Made by a program: the position numbers and the translations under genes. Under the pieces are notes generated by a model. It was not told the origin of the DNA, did not search any database, and saw only the letters and a list, made by a program, of their open reading frames with translations. Below, one piece after another: positions 40,822 to 52,001 of a stretch of 64,000 nucleotides of DNA; the first letter of the stretch is position 1, and every line of letters begins with the position of its first letter. This DNA comes from Leucocoprinus leucothites (taxonomy: Eukaryota > Basidiomycota > Agaricomycetes > Agaricales > Agaricaceae). Location of the stretch: NCBI GenBank assembly GCA_013368445.1, contig JAACJO010000001.1, forward strand, positions 434,001 through 498,000. The letters run 5' to 3'.

Positions 40822-42420
40822 TTATACAAGGTCAATTACCCTGATGGTTCGAACGTCGTTACGAGACCAATGAGTTACCAAACGACCCACTTCCTCACTG
40901 AACGCCAGTATCATTCCAATGGGGTCAATATTGGGTACCCCAACTCGTATATTCCATGGGACAAACTCTGAACCCGTGGAACCCCAAGGATACTTCACAA
41001 ACTCGATGACCGGCGGGGGATCAGAACCACTAGGATGAGAAAGTCTGATAGCCCAAGAATACCCAAATTGCATTGACTTCCCACCGGGGAAGTAGTCGTC
41101 TCCAATTTTGAAAGGACGATAGAATGAGGGAGCGGACTTGTCGTGCGGGATGGTAAGGAGTGAGGGTAGGTTGTTATCATCATACACCGTAACCTGCGAG
41201 TACTCCTGATACCATCTGACGGGGGACATATATTCGTAGATCGCATAATCCATCTCAATGACGTGGAGCTGCTGGATTATGGCAGGCTTCCCGGCCGTCT
41301 CAGTTTCGATTACTTCAAGCACATGCACCCTGGACGAGTATGCCGCGACCAGAGTGCTACGATGAATAAATTTCAAGGCCTAAATGAATAAGAAGGCGTA
41401 AGTCTTGGAACAAATGATTGACACATATACAAATTACCCAGCAATACCTGAAATTGGTGAGGGAAATACACGATCCTTTAAGGTTTGGGTGGTTCTCTGC
41501 ACCGACGGTGGTAGAGTAATCAAAGACCGTCATTCTTGAGTCACTGCACAATCTCTCGATTTTCGCGAAATACCGGCTACTGAGGGCGGTCACCCAGCTA
41601 TAATCAATATCCTCCCTCGGAACCACGTCATGTGTGAAAGTAGCATGCAGCCGAGGGGTGAATGTTGAATTCGAACTGTGTTCAGATGCTAATAGAGCTT
41701 GAGAGATGCTTGTTGTGAATACCTCTGTCAAAGAGTAGCATTAAAACAAAGGAATCTGATAAGAGTGGTTTTTATGCCGATCTGGGAAGACGCGACGCAC
41801 CGTTGCTCTGAGACGTTTTCGCGAATAAGAATGAGAGTCGAGGCTTTGTATGATCAACAACGCAAGCAAACTCAATTTGCTCATAAGAGGAGGTCTGACT
41901 CTGAACGTTGGAATGAGAGTAAGGCAGAGATGTCAGGCAGGAGGGATCCGAGATCGAGCCTCCAGTATCCATCAAAAGCGCTCTATCTTTTCCAAAGCAT
42001 AGGAGCCACCTGCCACCAGGGAGGAATTCGTAGTCATAAAATCCCCTCATTATCTCAACAGGCAAGTCTAAACTGCGTACTTGCAAGCGAGGTGGTGAAG
42101 ACTTCGACCAAATACCCTCTAGCATTCGATACCGGCGCGAGACCCACTCCTCTAGTTCTCCCTCAGTGTAGAAGCTTTCTTCAAAGTCGAGCACGTATCC
42201 AGAGTGCTCTTTGAGTCTCTGAACATGGTTCAACCAGAACTGGATGGTTTTTGTTGCGTTATAGAATTGTTTGCAGGTCTATACAGACATGATTTGCCCG
42301 AATCGCCAAACATTAGGCAATAAGTGTACGCACAAGTCTAACTGCCACCAAGCTGGAATAGTCCAGTTCCATAAGTATGCTCAGGATGATCTCTGGTGGA
42401 AACGAGATTGCGGCACCATC
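40822..42420 (-). CDS. F-box / beta-propeller-like protein, copy 3
   Basis: Paralogue of the two copies at the left end. It has an F-box (SFPPEIILSILMELD), then TCKQFYNATKTIQFWLNHVQ, and a propeller-like body with LPGGRWLL and FSEEVGRLVTHWS. Exons: from about 42420 to 42334, 42278-41801, 41724-41438 and 41379-40822. All joins are in phase, including a GTAATT donor at 41437. It has no internal stop or indel. The problem is the start: reading upstream from the F-box in frame meets TGA before any ATG, so a short 5' exon was missed, a base is missing, or translation begins at an internal Met and loses half the F-box. It is more divergent from copies 1 and 2 than those are from each other. Confidence 0.7.
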
Positions 42421-42764
42421 GTGAATTCGGATGGACCGTCAGAGATTAGGGCCAAGTTTGTGGTGGGGTGATTATCGAACTTATATATGTACTTTGATGG
42501 AACAACTCTGGCGCAAACAGACCGGCGTGGCTGAATTTTGTTTTTCAGCTCAAGTTATCTCATGGTTTCCCTCGCTTTTGTTTCCTGTGAATCCGTGGCG
42601 CGCGTACCCACACCCGGCTCAAATGACCATCACTACACCAATTGAGATTTCACAACCGAGGCGATTAGCTTAAAGCATTGAGCGCTTGTTCTTGTCACAC
42701 CCAACCATCTATCAGATCCTTTCCTCGCCTCATCTCACTATCCAAATTTGCCTACTGAACAGTT
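42421..42764. other. Intergenic region between divergent F-box copy 3 and SDR1
   Basis: No gene is supported. It should hold the promoters of both genes. The possible missing first exon of the F-box gene would also lie here, but no clear candidate was found. Confidence 0.4.
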
Positions 42765-44091
42765 ATGGCAAAAAAATCTTTCCTTGGCTTCGTCAGCGAC
42801 CAATTTCGAAGACTTCCTCCAGTAGTTCAGGCCGATCTGAAGGGAAAAACCGTTCTTGTTGTTGGCGCCAACACAGGCTTGGGCTTCGGAGCGGCTGAAC
42901 ACTTTGCCAGAATGGGTGCTGGAAAGCTGATACTCGCATGTAGGAATGAGGAAAAGGGGGAGGCAGCTATTAAACGTGAGTATGTCTACCTACTGAAGAG
43001 AAGGAGCAAAGCTGAGTATTTTTCTCATTACAAAACCAGGGTTAAGAGAAGCAACTGGATGTTCAAGGCCGAGCTCTGGATAGTGGATCTCGCGGAATTC
43101 TCCTCTGTCAAAGCTATCGTGGCTCGGGCCGAGAAGTATCTTGAGAGGCTAGATATTCTCTTACTCAACGCCGCTATTTCCCCCGGGTTGAATTCACCCT
43201 ATTCGTCCACCACCGACGGATGGGAGAAATCGTAAATACTTCCGAATGCCATTTCATGTCTCTGCTAATAGTGCTTGCTCCACCATAGACTCCAGGTGAA
43301 TAATATTTCATCGTCTCTTCTTGCACTTCTCCTGCTTCCACGCATGCTCGACACCGCGAAGCAATTCAATACGATTCCGAGGATTGTCATCGTCTCGAGC
43401 GAGGTCCATTTCTGGACATCCTTCGAAGATAAAGTGTTTGAGAGTCCGAATGCTTTCGAGCTGCTGAGCAGTGAAGCTTATTGTACTTCGAGGTGAGAAT
43501 TCTATCACCTCTGCGAGTCAAAGATAGGATACAATTTGCGAATGCGAGACAGAATGTTACAAGCCCGGTACTACCATACCAAACGTACGTTTTCGGTTGC
43601 TGCTCTACATTTCGGTTGCATGCCCATAGCAATCCTTAGTCCTGAACGTCTTCTTCGCCCGTGCTTTGGGCAGTCGTCTCAAGGACCAGCCTATTATCGT
43701 GAACAACATCAACCCGGGATTCTGCAAGTCCAAGCTCTTTAGAGATATATCAAGCATCCGCCTCAAAGTTTTCAAATCCATACTCGCTCGTTCCGTCGAG
43801 GAAGGCAGCCGCCAGCTCGTCTGGGCTGCAGTTGGAGTACCGGAAGGAAATGGGCATTCGATGGAAGATCTCCAAGGTGCTTATGTTCACCAGTCACGTG
43901 TTGAAGAGCCTTCGGATTTTGTAATTGGGGAGGAGGGAAAAAAGCGCGAGGACAAGCTCTGGGTAAAAACATTTCGTTACGATCGACTTTGGTTAACATG
44001 GCTCAACTTTTGTCGCAAATAGGCTGACCTCGTGTCTGTTCTTGAAAAGATAGAGCCACGGGTCAAGGATGCCGTGCAGCAATTAAGATAA
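42765..44091 (+). CDS. Short-chain dehydrogenase/reductase, tandem copy 1
   Basis: Classical SDR fold, NAD(P)-dependent oxidoreductase with unknown substrate. Features: cofactor loop VLVVGANTGLGFGAAEHFAR, DLAEF (the acidic residue at the adenine pocket region), LLLNAAIS (the NAG-like motif), the catalytic Ser in IVIVSSEVHF and the catalytic YYHTK (YxxxK). NNINPGFCKSKL follows. About six exons join in phase, and the last begins after CAAATAG at about 44021 and ends RVKDAVQQLR. One apparent missing base near 43057-43067 breaks frame between LREATGC and KAELW, where the sister gene reads straight through. SDR2 at 44465 has the same layout, so the pair arose by tandem duplication. Confidence 0.85.
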
Positions 44092-44464
44092 CTGTCCCTC
44101 TCAATACTTCTGTGATGGCGCATACATAACATCACAAGCGGAGTTATATTTTGATGTTCCCTCTGAAGTGGTTGGACCAAGGTTGACGATAGGCGCACTG
44201 AGAAAGTTTTAAAATAGCAACGACAATTACACACCTCACTTCTCCCACCGTGTGCTTCGACATGCCTTCCTTTAACTTGTAAGCCCGAGACACCCATGAA
44301 CGCTCACAGGATGGGGAACAAGATTACGCGGATTATCGGCTTTAGCGATCTGCACAAGTGACGGCACGACGAGTGGATGTATAAAAAGGCTTCAAGCTTC
44401 GAGCATCACCACCAGAACCTTCTCATCTTCCTCCACTTTACGGTTTTATTCCTCGAATAAAACC
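44092..44464. other. Intergenic region between the SDR genes
   Basis: Intergenic, carrying the SDR2 promoter; a TATA-like TATAAAAAG lies near 44381, about 85 bp before the ATG. No gene was seen. Confidence 0.4.
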
Positions 44465-45765
44465 ATGGCGAAGAGATCAATGCTGGCTTTCCTCTACGAC
44501 CAATGCGGTACAGCTCCTCCCCCCGTAGGAGTCGACCTTAAGGGCAAGACCGTTCTCGTTGTTGGTGCCAACACGGGATTGGGCTTCGAAACAACAAAGC
44601 ATTTTGCAGCGATGGATCCGAGAGGCTGATTCTCGCGTGTAGGAGCCGGGAGAGGGTGAAGCAGCTATTCAACGTGAGTTCCAGTTACATACTTCAATTA
44701 TGGATGACTTACCAATGATTTATGTTGGGCGTAACAGGGCTAGAGATGGCGACAGGATATAACAAGGCTGAGCTTTGGTTGATTGACCTGGCCGAGTTTT
44801 CATCAGTGAAGGAATTCGCGGATCGAGCTTCGAAGGAACTCGAGAGACTAGACATTGTAGTGTTGAATGCCGCTATAGCTACTCTGAAATATAGCGTGAC
44901 AAAGGATAGCTGGGAAACAGAGTATGTGGCTCTTCCTTCCAGTACAACCTGACCTTATCCCGTTGTTCATTGGACACAGGTTACAAGTGAACAACCTTTC
45001 GCTGTCTCTCCTTGCACTACTCCTACTTCCACGTATGTCTGACACAGCTCAGAAGTTCAATGTGTTGCCAAGGATGGTCGTCGTTTCTAGTGACCTTCAT
45101 TTCTGGACAAATTTCGATGATAAAGTAATCGGGAGCCCAAATGTTTTCTCCCTGTTGAGCAGCAAAGAGTACTGCACACCCAAGTAAGTGCACTTGATGT
45201 GATGCAGAGGATTGATCTCAAACGTACTACGTAGAAACTTTGCAAAACGTTATGTCGATACAAAGTGTACGTCTTCGTTCTGTCTGCCCTCTCATCTACT
45301 CACTTTGATATGATATTCACCCAGTACTCAACGTATTTTTCACTCGTGGCCTTAATAATCGCCTGAAAGATCGATCCATCATCGTCAACACCGTAAATCC
45401 AGCATTTTGCTATTCCGAGCTTCGCAGAGAATGGACAGGCCTTTTCAACACGATATTCGAATGGCTTTTCGCTTGGACAACAGAGGAAGGTAGTCGTCAG
45501 CTCGTCTGGGCCTCAGTTGGTGTCCCAGAAGGTGGCATTGAGAAGCTGAAGGGAGCGTATATCCATTTATCTAAAGTTATGGAACCATCCGATAGCGTCT
45601 TAGGTGACGAGGGGAAGAAGAAGGAAGATAAGCTCTGGGTGTGTCTTCACGCTATGTGGTTCTAAGAATCACCCCACTGACGTTTGAGGCTAGAACGATC
45701 TGATATCTATTTTGACGGAGCTGGATCCTCGGGTCGCGGATGTTGTTAATCAACATCTTCAATAG
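44465..45765 (+). CDS. Short-chain dehydrogenase/reductase, tandem copy 2 (apparent frameshifts in exon 1)
   Basis: Paralogue of SDR1 with the same exon plan. It has the cofactor loop VLVVGANTGLGFET, ELWLIDLAEFSSV, VVLNAAI, the catalytic Ser in VVVSSDLHFW and the catalytic YVDTK reached after the intron near 45190-45230. The last exon begins after GAGGCTAG and ends VADVVNQHLQ at 45765. Exon 1 loses two single bases relative to SDR1, near 44618-44625 (ccgagaggct) and 44648-44658 (gggagagggt). Each restores good alignment when one base is allowed for; the second site contains a G run. Outside exon 1 the frame is clean. It is either a recent pseudogene or an intact gene with consensus errors. 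Confidence 0.75.
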
Positions 45766-46400
45766 TCCCATTGTTGGCTTGCTCAAGTCGAATAAACCCA
45801 CTTCATTGACCCAGTGACCCCAGTACTTACAATTTGCTCATTGCTCAAGATACCACCAATTGAATCAAATGTGTTTTCAAGATAGAAGAATCAGAAACGC
45901 CAGGGTGATCTGGGGTATTATGCACCAGCATGCAGCTCCCATCAAATGATCGGAAATATGCGGAATTCACACAGGACAGAGAACATTAATTTTAGCTGTC
46001 TCTCCCACCAACTGCAGCAACACCGCAGAACCGCAAATATGTGTTCTCTAGGCGGTTGAGTTGAATGAGCTTATTGGATCAGTGGCAGAGTGGCCTGTGT
46101 AGATTTCACCCCATCTATCTTCAACCTCTGGATGTTTCCCAAGTGCTGGTGGAGCCTACCATGAGATTCCGGATTAATGCCGAATGAGGGTCGTTAGCAA
46201 CAGGCAAGTTTTGCTTGCTCGGGTCAACCTGAAACAACTTTGAGCTGAATATGTTATCATGCACAGGTTACTTAATACTTATCACCATGGTCCTTGTCAA
46301 GTCTCGCCAAACAGACTCATTCTGACCTTCATGGGGAAAAAGCATCCATTGTGAACGATGCTTCTTACTTTTGGAGGGAAGCTCTTCCACCTCCTTGACA
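45766..46400. other. Intergenic region
   Basis: About 630 bp with no coding signal. A stretch near 46086-46100 (cagtggcagagtggcctg) looks slightly like a tRNA D-arm, but no matching T-arm or acceptor stem was found. Confidence 0.4.
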
Positions 46401-47879
46401 ATGTCAACGTCTGCCCCTCGGTCCGTCATCGTTGACGATACAGACCCCGCAATCACCTACTCGGGTGGTGACTGGGTCAACGATACCAGTCCAAGTACTG
46501 GTAATTTCGGCGCAGTATATCTGCAATCGCTTCACAAAGCTTCAATTGATGGATGGTGTGATCGAATTTAATTTCACGGGTGTGTCAATCTCTTTCCGCA
46601 CGAACAATGCGCGAACTCGACTCATCGTAGTGATTTTCAAGGTACAAGAGTCGGTGTTTATGGGACAAATATTCCGGTACAAGACATGATTAATCCTCAT
46701 CCAAACTACGAATGCTTCATTGATGATGTGAGCATTGGGAAGGAACCATCATTCAAGTTTACAGAGAGCCACTGGATATTTTGTAAAAAGGAGGGACTAG
46801 CGGATGGACCGCACAAATTACGAATAGATGTCACTGTGAAGAACTCCGACAATCCGTTCTACTTCGACTACATTCAATACGTCCCCTCCGCAGGTGTACC
46901 CTTGGGTGGCAAGGTTCTCTATGTCGACGATACCGATCCAAGCATCAGCTTTGACCACCAATGGTCGCAATATCATGGTCAAGCAGACCTGGCTTCAACA
47001 TCAGGAGCTATCGCACAAGTAAACTTTGTCGGTGAGTCCCATACCTCTCAGCGACGCGTCCTTTCTCACTCCATTGCGGAAAACAGGAACGTCTTTGATG
47101 TGGGTGGGAATTATACCATCCGATCATCCTCATAATGGGACAACCGCCACATACAACATCGACGACGAAAGAGAGTTCCAAGTCCTTCTCCGGGGACTAT
47201 CTACCAGCACGACTGCATCGGCCTACCATGAAACATTTTTCGCCACTCCAGAGCTTGATCCTGGCCCCATACACTCACCGTCACCTATCTCGGGTCAAAT
47301 GAGACGACACCCTTGGTACTCGACTACCTCCTCATAAATAATGGTTCTGCCACTACCACTGTGACCCCAGGCTCTTCATCACCAACAGACGGTAGAGGTG
47401 CGACTCAATCGTCTTCGTCCTCATCTTCATCTTCAAAATCTACGCCAGTCGGTGCCATTGTAGGGGGAGTTTTGGGAGGTCTCGCCGTAATCCTACTTAT
47501 CGGTATTGCGTTCCTTCTCTGGCGCCGGCGAATACTTTCGCGACCGAGTGGACGACAGGAAACAGTACCTGACCCGTTCCATATGAATGCACCGACCACC
47601 TACAACCAGGGTGCCGTCACGCTTCAGCCCAGCCGCCTAAAACAATCGTCATGGACTGCTTCACCAACTCCACTATCATCTCCTATAAATTCGCATTCAA
47701 AGACGCGAGAGCTTTCACGCCCTTCGGTGTCTTCGACTCCTGGAAGTGCTTTCACCGATAGTCATCAATCAACATTGACTTCATCGACAAATATCGTAAC
47801 TCGCCAACACCTGGATAGTGGGCTTCGCTTAAACCCGCCCGTAATACGGGATATACCACCACATTACACACCAAACTGA
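46401..47879 (+). CDS. Single-pass cell-surface protein with two beta-sandwich-like domains (frame breaks)
   Basis: A family common in Agaricomycetes: an extracellular part with two similar domains, one transmembrane helix and a Ser/Pro-rich cytoplasmic tail. The two domains begin with related motifs, VDDTDPAITYSGGDW and YVDDTDPSISFDHQWSQYHG. The helix AIVGGVLGGLAVILLIGIAF is followed by LLWRRR. Introns near 46575-46641 and 47031-47089 splice in phase. Two breaks spoil the frame. One is a 4-bp tandem duplication (GATG at 46548-46551 and 46552-46555) that interrupts SIDG-VIEFNFTG. The other is a C run (47265-47268) one base short of what PG-HTLTVTYLG needs. No signal peptide is obvious at this start, so an upstream exon may be missing. 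Ligand unknown. Confidence 0.72.
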
Positions 47880-48080
47880 GGGTTCTCTCCAGTCTCCGAC
47901 ACTTTGGTTCCTCTCATCCTTTGCTTACTTGATACCTATTATTATTTACCTTTCACCCATCTTGTCAAAAAACCGACTCTTCATATTTGGAATGTCTTTT
48001 TTGTATCCTAGTTCCCTAAACTTGGGCCAGTTGTTATGCTATTCTTTATTTAAAGCTGGTTTACATTGTATATATAAACT

Positions 48081-49136
48081 CTAAGGTGATGCGGTAGATT
48101 CACATTCATTTTCAGAACTGGATTCTTCGTCCGCTCCGACAATATCAGCCCCGGGAAGCAGCCAACGGAAGGTGACACTGAGGCGGGTGCCTCGGCCTAT
48201 CCAACGAGCACCTGAACTTGGTGAGCTCGTAGATAGAGGAGAACCGTTAAGGGAGCGGGAAGTGGGATGAGCAACAAAATCTGATTTTCGTTTCTCGATC
48301 CCATGCGTCCATTTGTATCGAGCATCAGAACAGAGAACGAGGATGCTTCGTTCAGGAAGGTATAAGTCGTACAAATCGTCATTATTTTCAGCCTCTTCCG
48401 AACTTGTGGAAGGTGCATCAACGGGAGGTGGTGGCTCGTCTAGAAAGGAAGTCCTCGTAGGACCACTATCCCCTATTTCTGAGCCAGATGCTTTCGCGAA
48501 GCGCATGACACATCCGCTCCCCAAGCTAACACCAATAATCCCATCTCCGAACCTCTTCAAGAGGTCCACGTGAGGAGATATACCCTCTCCAGGAGTGTAA
48601 AGATTCAATATGACCTGTCTAGCCTGGGTGGGTGTGGTAGGAAAGAGGAGGTTGTGTGTTGATTCTGGGATGTGTGATTTGAGAAGGGTCGAGAGGGTGT
48701 TTAGAAGATCGATTAATACAGGTGGGAGTGAGGATGGTGATTTGGGAGAGAATCGAGTGAATAGCATGACTTGATTTACGGCTGGGTTTTTGAAATATGT
48801 CGACATACAGAAAGAGGTAATGGACTCGGCAAGCTCGGCTGGAAGCTCGAGCGCCGGTGTAAAATATAGGCCAGGTATAGGAGGTACTGTTCTCAGTGCA
48901 GGGTTCCTGGATATGGGGATAGATGGTGAAGTAGTGTCTTCAGAAGCATTGGTAAAGAGAGATGTAGCAGAAAACAGAGATGAATGAGATGTCGTGGCAG
49001 AGGGAGTAGCAGTTATCTGTGTGGGTATCGTGGAGGGTATTTCGATGCGTAGGTGTTTTCTTGGATGGGATACATGGTCGTCTGGAGTGAGTTTTCTCTT
49101 GTTACTCACTTTGACTGGGGATGTACTTAAAGACAT
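48081..49136 (-). CDS. AlkB-like Fe(II)/2-oxoglutarate dioxygenase
   Basis: A single-exon gene of 351 residues. The fold of the AlkB family is indicated by LNLYTPGEGISPHVDLL with the metal ligands H189 and D191. GIIGVSLGSGCVMRF follows, the third ligand is His278 in WTHGI, and the 2-oxoglutarate-binding arginines are in RLSVTFRW (R318, R324). A disordered region rich in Ser, Asp and Glu is inserted between strands (about 218-255). The N-terminal 80 residues are low-complexity with a possible nuclear signal (NKRKLTPDDHVSHPRKHLR). The family demethylates nucleic acids or proteins; the layout resembles the ALKBH6/ALKBH8 group, but I cannot assign the exact member. It is divergent from the thioesterase at 49405. 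Confidence 0.88.
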   Translation of the reverse strand: MSLSTSPVKVSNKRKLTPDDHVSHPRKHLRIEIPSTIPTQITATPSATTSHSSLFSATSLFTNASEDTTSPSIPISRNPALRTVPPIPGLYFTPALELPAELAESITSFCMSTYFKNPAVNQVMLFTRFSPKSPSSLPPVLIDLLNTLSTLLKSHIPESTHNLLFPTTPTQARQVILNLYTPGEGISPHVDLLKRFGDGIIGVSLGSGCVMRFAKASGSEIGDSGPTRTSFLDEPPPPVDAPSTSSEEAENNDDLYDLYLPERSILVLCSDARYKWTHGIEKRKSDFVAHPTSRSLNGSPLSTSSPSSGARWIGRGTRLSVTFRWLLPGADIVGADEESSSENECESTASP

Positions 49137-49404
49137 TAGCGTTCGCTGTTGCCCACCTGGCGCTGGTGGCTGCGATCGGTGGATCGGTGGATCGGGCGTC
49201 TATATACACGTGATTGTGTTCTATAGATCATTGATGAAATCATTGATCAACGATGCCAATCAACGATCGAACTTCCGGCACCGGCAAGGTTGGGTGACCG
49301 GAGTTCGTGATTGAATAAGTTATCTCCAGGCTTTTATATCTACGACACGCTAGCGCTCAGCTCAGCGCCCTTAATTTTCTCAATCCTCCCCTTATTCTTC
49401 AGTA
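49137..49404. promoter_or_regulatory. Shared upstream region with CACGTGAT
   Basis: The interval between the divergent dioxygenase and thioesterase 1 genes contains CACGTGAT at 49207-49214, the same core as in the TAF4/NUP42 and EMC6/HOM2 intervals. It also has overlapping ATCGATCA-like direct repeats (49240-49270). Confidence 0.4.
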
Positions 49405-50230
49405 ATGGCTTCGGAAGACATCATGAGTATTGCCCATATCAAAGGCAACGCCTCTGATGACATCAAACGCGTTCTTGGAAATCCTGCAGCCTTCTTCCGC
49501 ACTTTTCGAACGCAAGACTTCAATCATCAATTATTTGGTGATGCAATCTCAGACAGGCTGGTCTGCACGGAAATATCACTGCATAAGAAACCGGAAGAGC
49601 CAAAAAAGGTGGAGGCTAAAGTTGTTGTGGAAATTACTGTGGAGGAAGGTAAGCATTGATCGCATAAGTATCTGGGTCCTACCATGGGCATCCAATCGTA
49701 CAGCCGGACTCATGAAAGGGTTTCAATATTAGACATGGTAAATGGCGGTGGAAATATTCACGGAGGATGTTCAGCGTTCCTCATCGATATGTAAGTTGGC
49801 CTCATTACGCTTTGCTCGAAAACAGGGCTTTAGCATGTGATTCCTTTGCCTTAAGGTGTTCCACGCTGTCGCTGACAGCGCTGAATATGAATACCACCGG
49901 AGAGATTATTCCAAGCGTATCGCAGGCCCTCAATATTGTTTATCACTCCCCTGCTGGTTTGTGAGTGACTATATCCCGGATACTCAATTATCATGTGCTC
50001 AATTTGACGCACAGGGGAGATAAACTGCGACTTGTCAACACAACATTGACACTCGGGGCAAGGGCACATTCTGCACGAACAGAAGTGAGGTCAAATGCAA
50101 TAGGTTCTGAAGTTGTCCTTCTGACGCCTTTCTTTACTCTCAGATATGGAATGTGACGCACCACCGCTTAGTTGCTTCTGGGACACATATCAAGATGCAG
50201 CCCTCACCGCCGCCCAAACACATTCTATAA
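49405..50230 (+). CDS. Hotdog-fold thioesterase, tandem copy 1
   Basis: A 4HBT/PaaI-type hotdog protein, probably an acyl-CoA thioesterase like THEM2. Spliced exons carry IKGNASDDIKRVLGNPAAFF at the N terminus, then the hotdog core MVNGGGNIHGGCSAFLID, in which the GGGNIHGG loop carries the usual active-site region. Further exons give CSTLSLTALNMN, VSQALNIVYHSPAG, GDKLRLVNTTLTLGARAHSARTE and WNVTHHRLVASGTHIKM, ending at 50230. Five exons fit with GT-AG introns. Substrate unknown. Copy 2 lies 345 bp downstream in the same direction. Confidence 0.88.
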
Positions 50231-50574
50231 TCTGAACCTCAGACTTCAGATATCAGCATTATTCGTATTTAGCGGGATAAAAATTAATTATAGCTAATCT
50301 ACAACACCATATCTTCTTCCGTTTAAGCAAGGAGTGCTAGTGGGAAATTGGTGGTCACTTAAGTAGTGAGTGGATCATGAGAACACCTGAAGCAGGTGAT
50401 TGGACCAAACTGTACGGAAGCGCTTATGACCCTGCTTCCATCATTATGCCAACAACCTCCGGCAGTCTTATATTCCCGTCCCGCTCGTGCCCCACACTAC
50501 TCATTCGTTACCAGTCGTTTCGTCTCTTTGAATCTGACTGGAGGAACTGCAATACTTAGAGCTTTACCATAACA

Positions 50575-51400
50575 ATGTCCAGCGTCCCACCACCGACAAT
50601 TTCGCCAGATAGGATCAAAGGCAATGCTTCCGACGGAGCCAAAGAGCTCCTTTCCAACCCGGCTGCTTTCTTCCAAGGGCGCCAGGAGCTGCGTACCTTG
50701 CCTGTCTTTGGGGACGATATAAATCGAAGAGTCGTCGTAACGGAAGCCAACATTGTGCCTAAACGAGAGGACGAGCGGAAGAAAGAGGCAATTGTTGTCG
50801 TTGAGCTGGAGGTCACAGAAGGCAGGTCCCAGAAGTCATTGCATTGCACTTCTTGTTGCTGAATATCTCATAGACATGACGAACGGGGGAGGAGGCATTC
50901 ATGGAGGCTGTTTGGCATTCCTCGTTGACTGGTGCGTCGTCAGTGTGTTTTCTAGCCCTGCATTTCATTTCTGACATCACCTCTTTAGCCTCACGACACT
51001 TGCCCTAGTTGCGTACAGTCTTGACGTTGACGATCAATTCTTTGCCGGCGTTTCTCAGAACATCAACGTCACTTACCATTCACCCGCTGCCGCGTATGAC
51101 CCCCTTTTCCTAGAATCCACTTCCTGAACGACACACTAATCTACGCGAACTCTAGAGGCGATAAACTAAGGATCGTGAACTACACGGTTGCCGGGGGTGC
51201 CAGGGCTAAGACTGCACGATGCGAGGTGAGTACACAATCTGTATTTTTATACCTATCCAGCTGCTACTCCAGGCCATCTTCATCATATGAACTTTCCCTG
51301 ACTTCATTTACGACAGATTTGGAACGCTACTCATCATAGAATCGTGGCATCTGGGTCGCACATCAAGATGAATCCTTCCCAGCCCAGCTCCAAATTGTAG
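50575..51400 (+). CDS. Hotdog-fold thioesterase, tandem copy 2
   Basis: Paralogue of copy 1 with the same five-exon layout. It has IKGNASDGAKELLSNPAAFF, MTNGGGGIHGGCLAFLVDW, CLTTLALVAYSLDVDDQFF, VSQNINVTYHSPAA, GDKLRIVNYTVAGGARAKTA and WNATHHRIVASGSHIKMNPS. The first intron must start GCAGGT (50821) and end at CATAG before ACATGACG, making it a GC-AG intron; no GT donor keeps the frame. Copy 1 has an ordinary GTAAGC donor at the matching place. The gene is complete and, unlike the SDR pair, has no indels. Confidence 0.88.
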
Positions 51401-52001
51401 AGGCTAGGCACGGGCAATATCTTCTCAATCAAACTGTCTTTTGAACATTTACAGTGTATGGCGCACCCTCAGTCTCAATAGATGAACCCCGTGCTCATGT
51501 ATTAATGCAGACTTTTGAATTGCTCTTTGTATTTGCGTTGTTTTAAATAGAGCTTTCGGCACCTCGGGTTCAATCAAGTCGCACCTCCGGTAGCACTCGC
51601 TAGAAAATATTTTCCGAGTCATTCGTCTGATCTAATGAGCTAAAGAGTTACATCCCACAGAATTCTGGCCCATGAATGAACCCTGTGCTCTGTCCAAACC
51701 AAGACGAGCGGAACTCAGGCAGCACCCAGCCGTCTTGGAACACTCTGGGAGGATAGGACAAATTCCTCTGCAAATATCCACGTTCAGACCTCGAGCCTGC
51801 CTCGTTCACTTCACTAGCATGCTGTCAATCTGACGATTTTACGACGTCGAAATCCTTATATCAGCCAGTCCTCGTAGCAATCAAGGCGATAATATATTCA
51901 AGCATAAAAGTCCATTCCGAGTCACACAAATCTGTCGTACGGGGCGTATTTCCTACTCCTAAATACCATCAGTGTCCCGGTAAACATCGTCCATCATTAA
52001 C
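51401..52001. other. Intergenic region, no gene seen
   Basis: Six hundred bases between thioesterase 2 and the 3' end of the secreted repeat protein, with no coding signal and no notable repeat. Confidence 0.45.

Noticed and set aside
46070..46140. Possible tRNA (D-arm-like GGCAGAGTGGCC)
   Set aside because: No T-arm GTTCRANYC at the right distance and no acceptor stem pairing.
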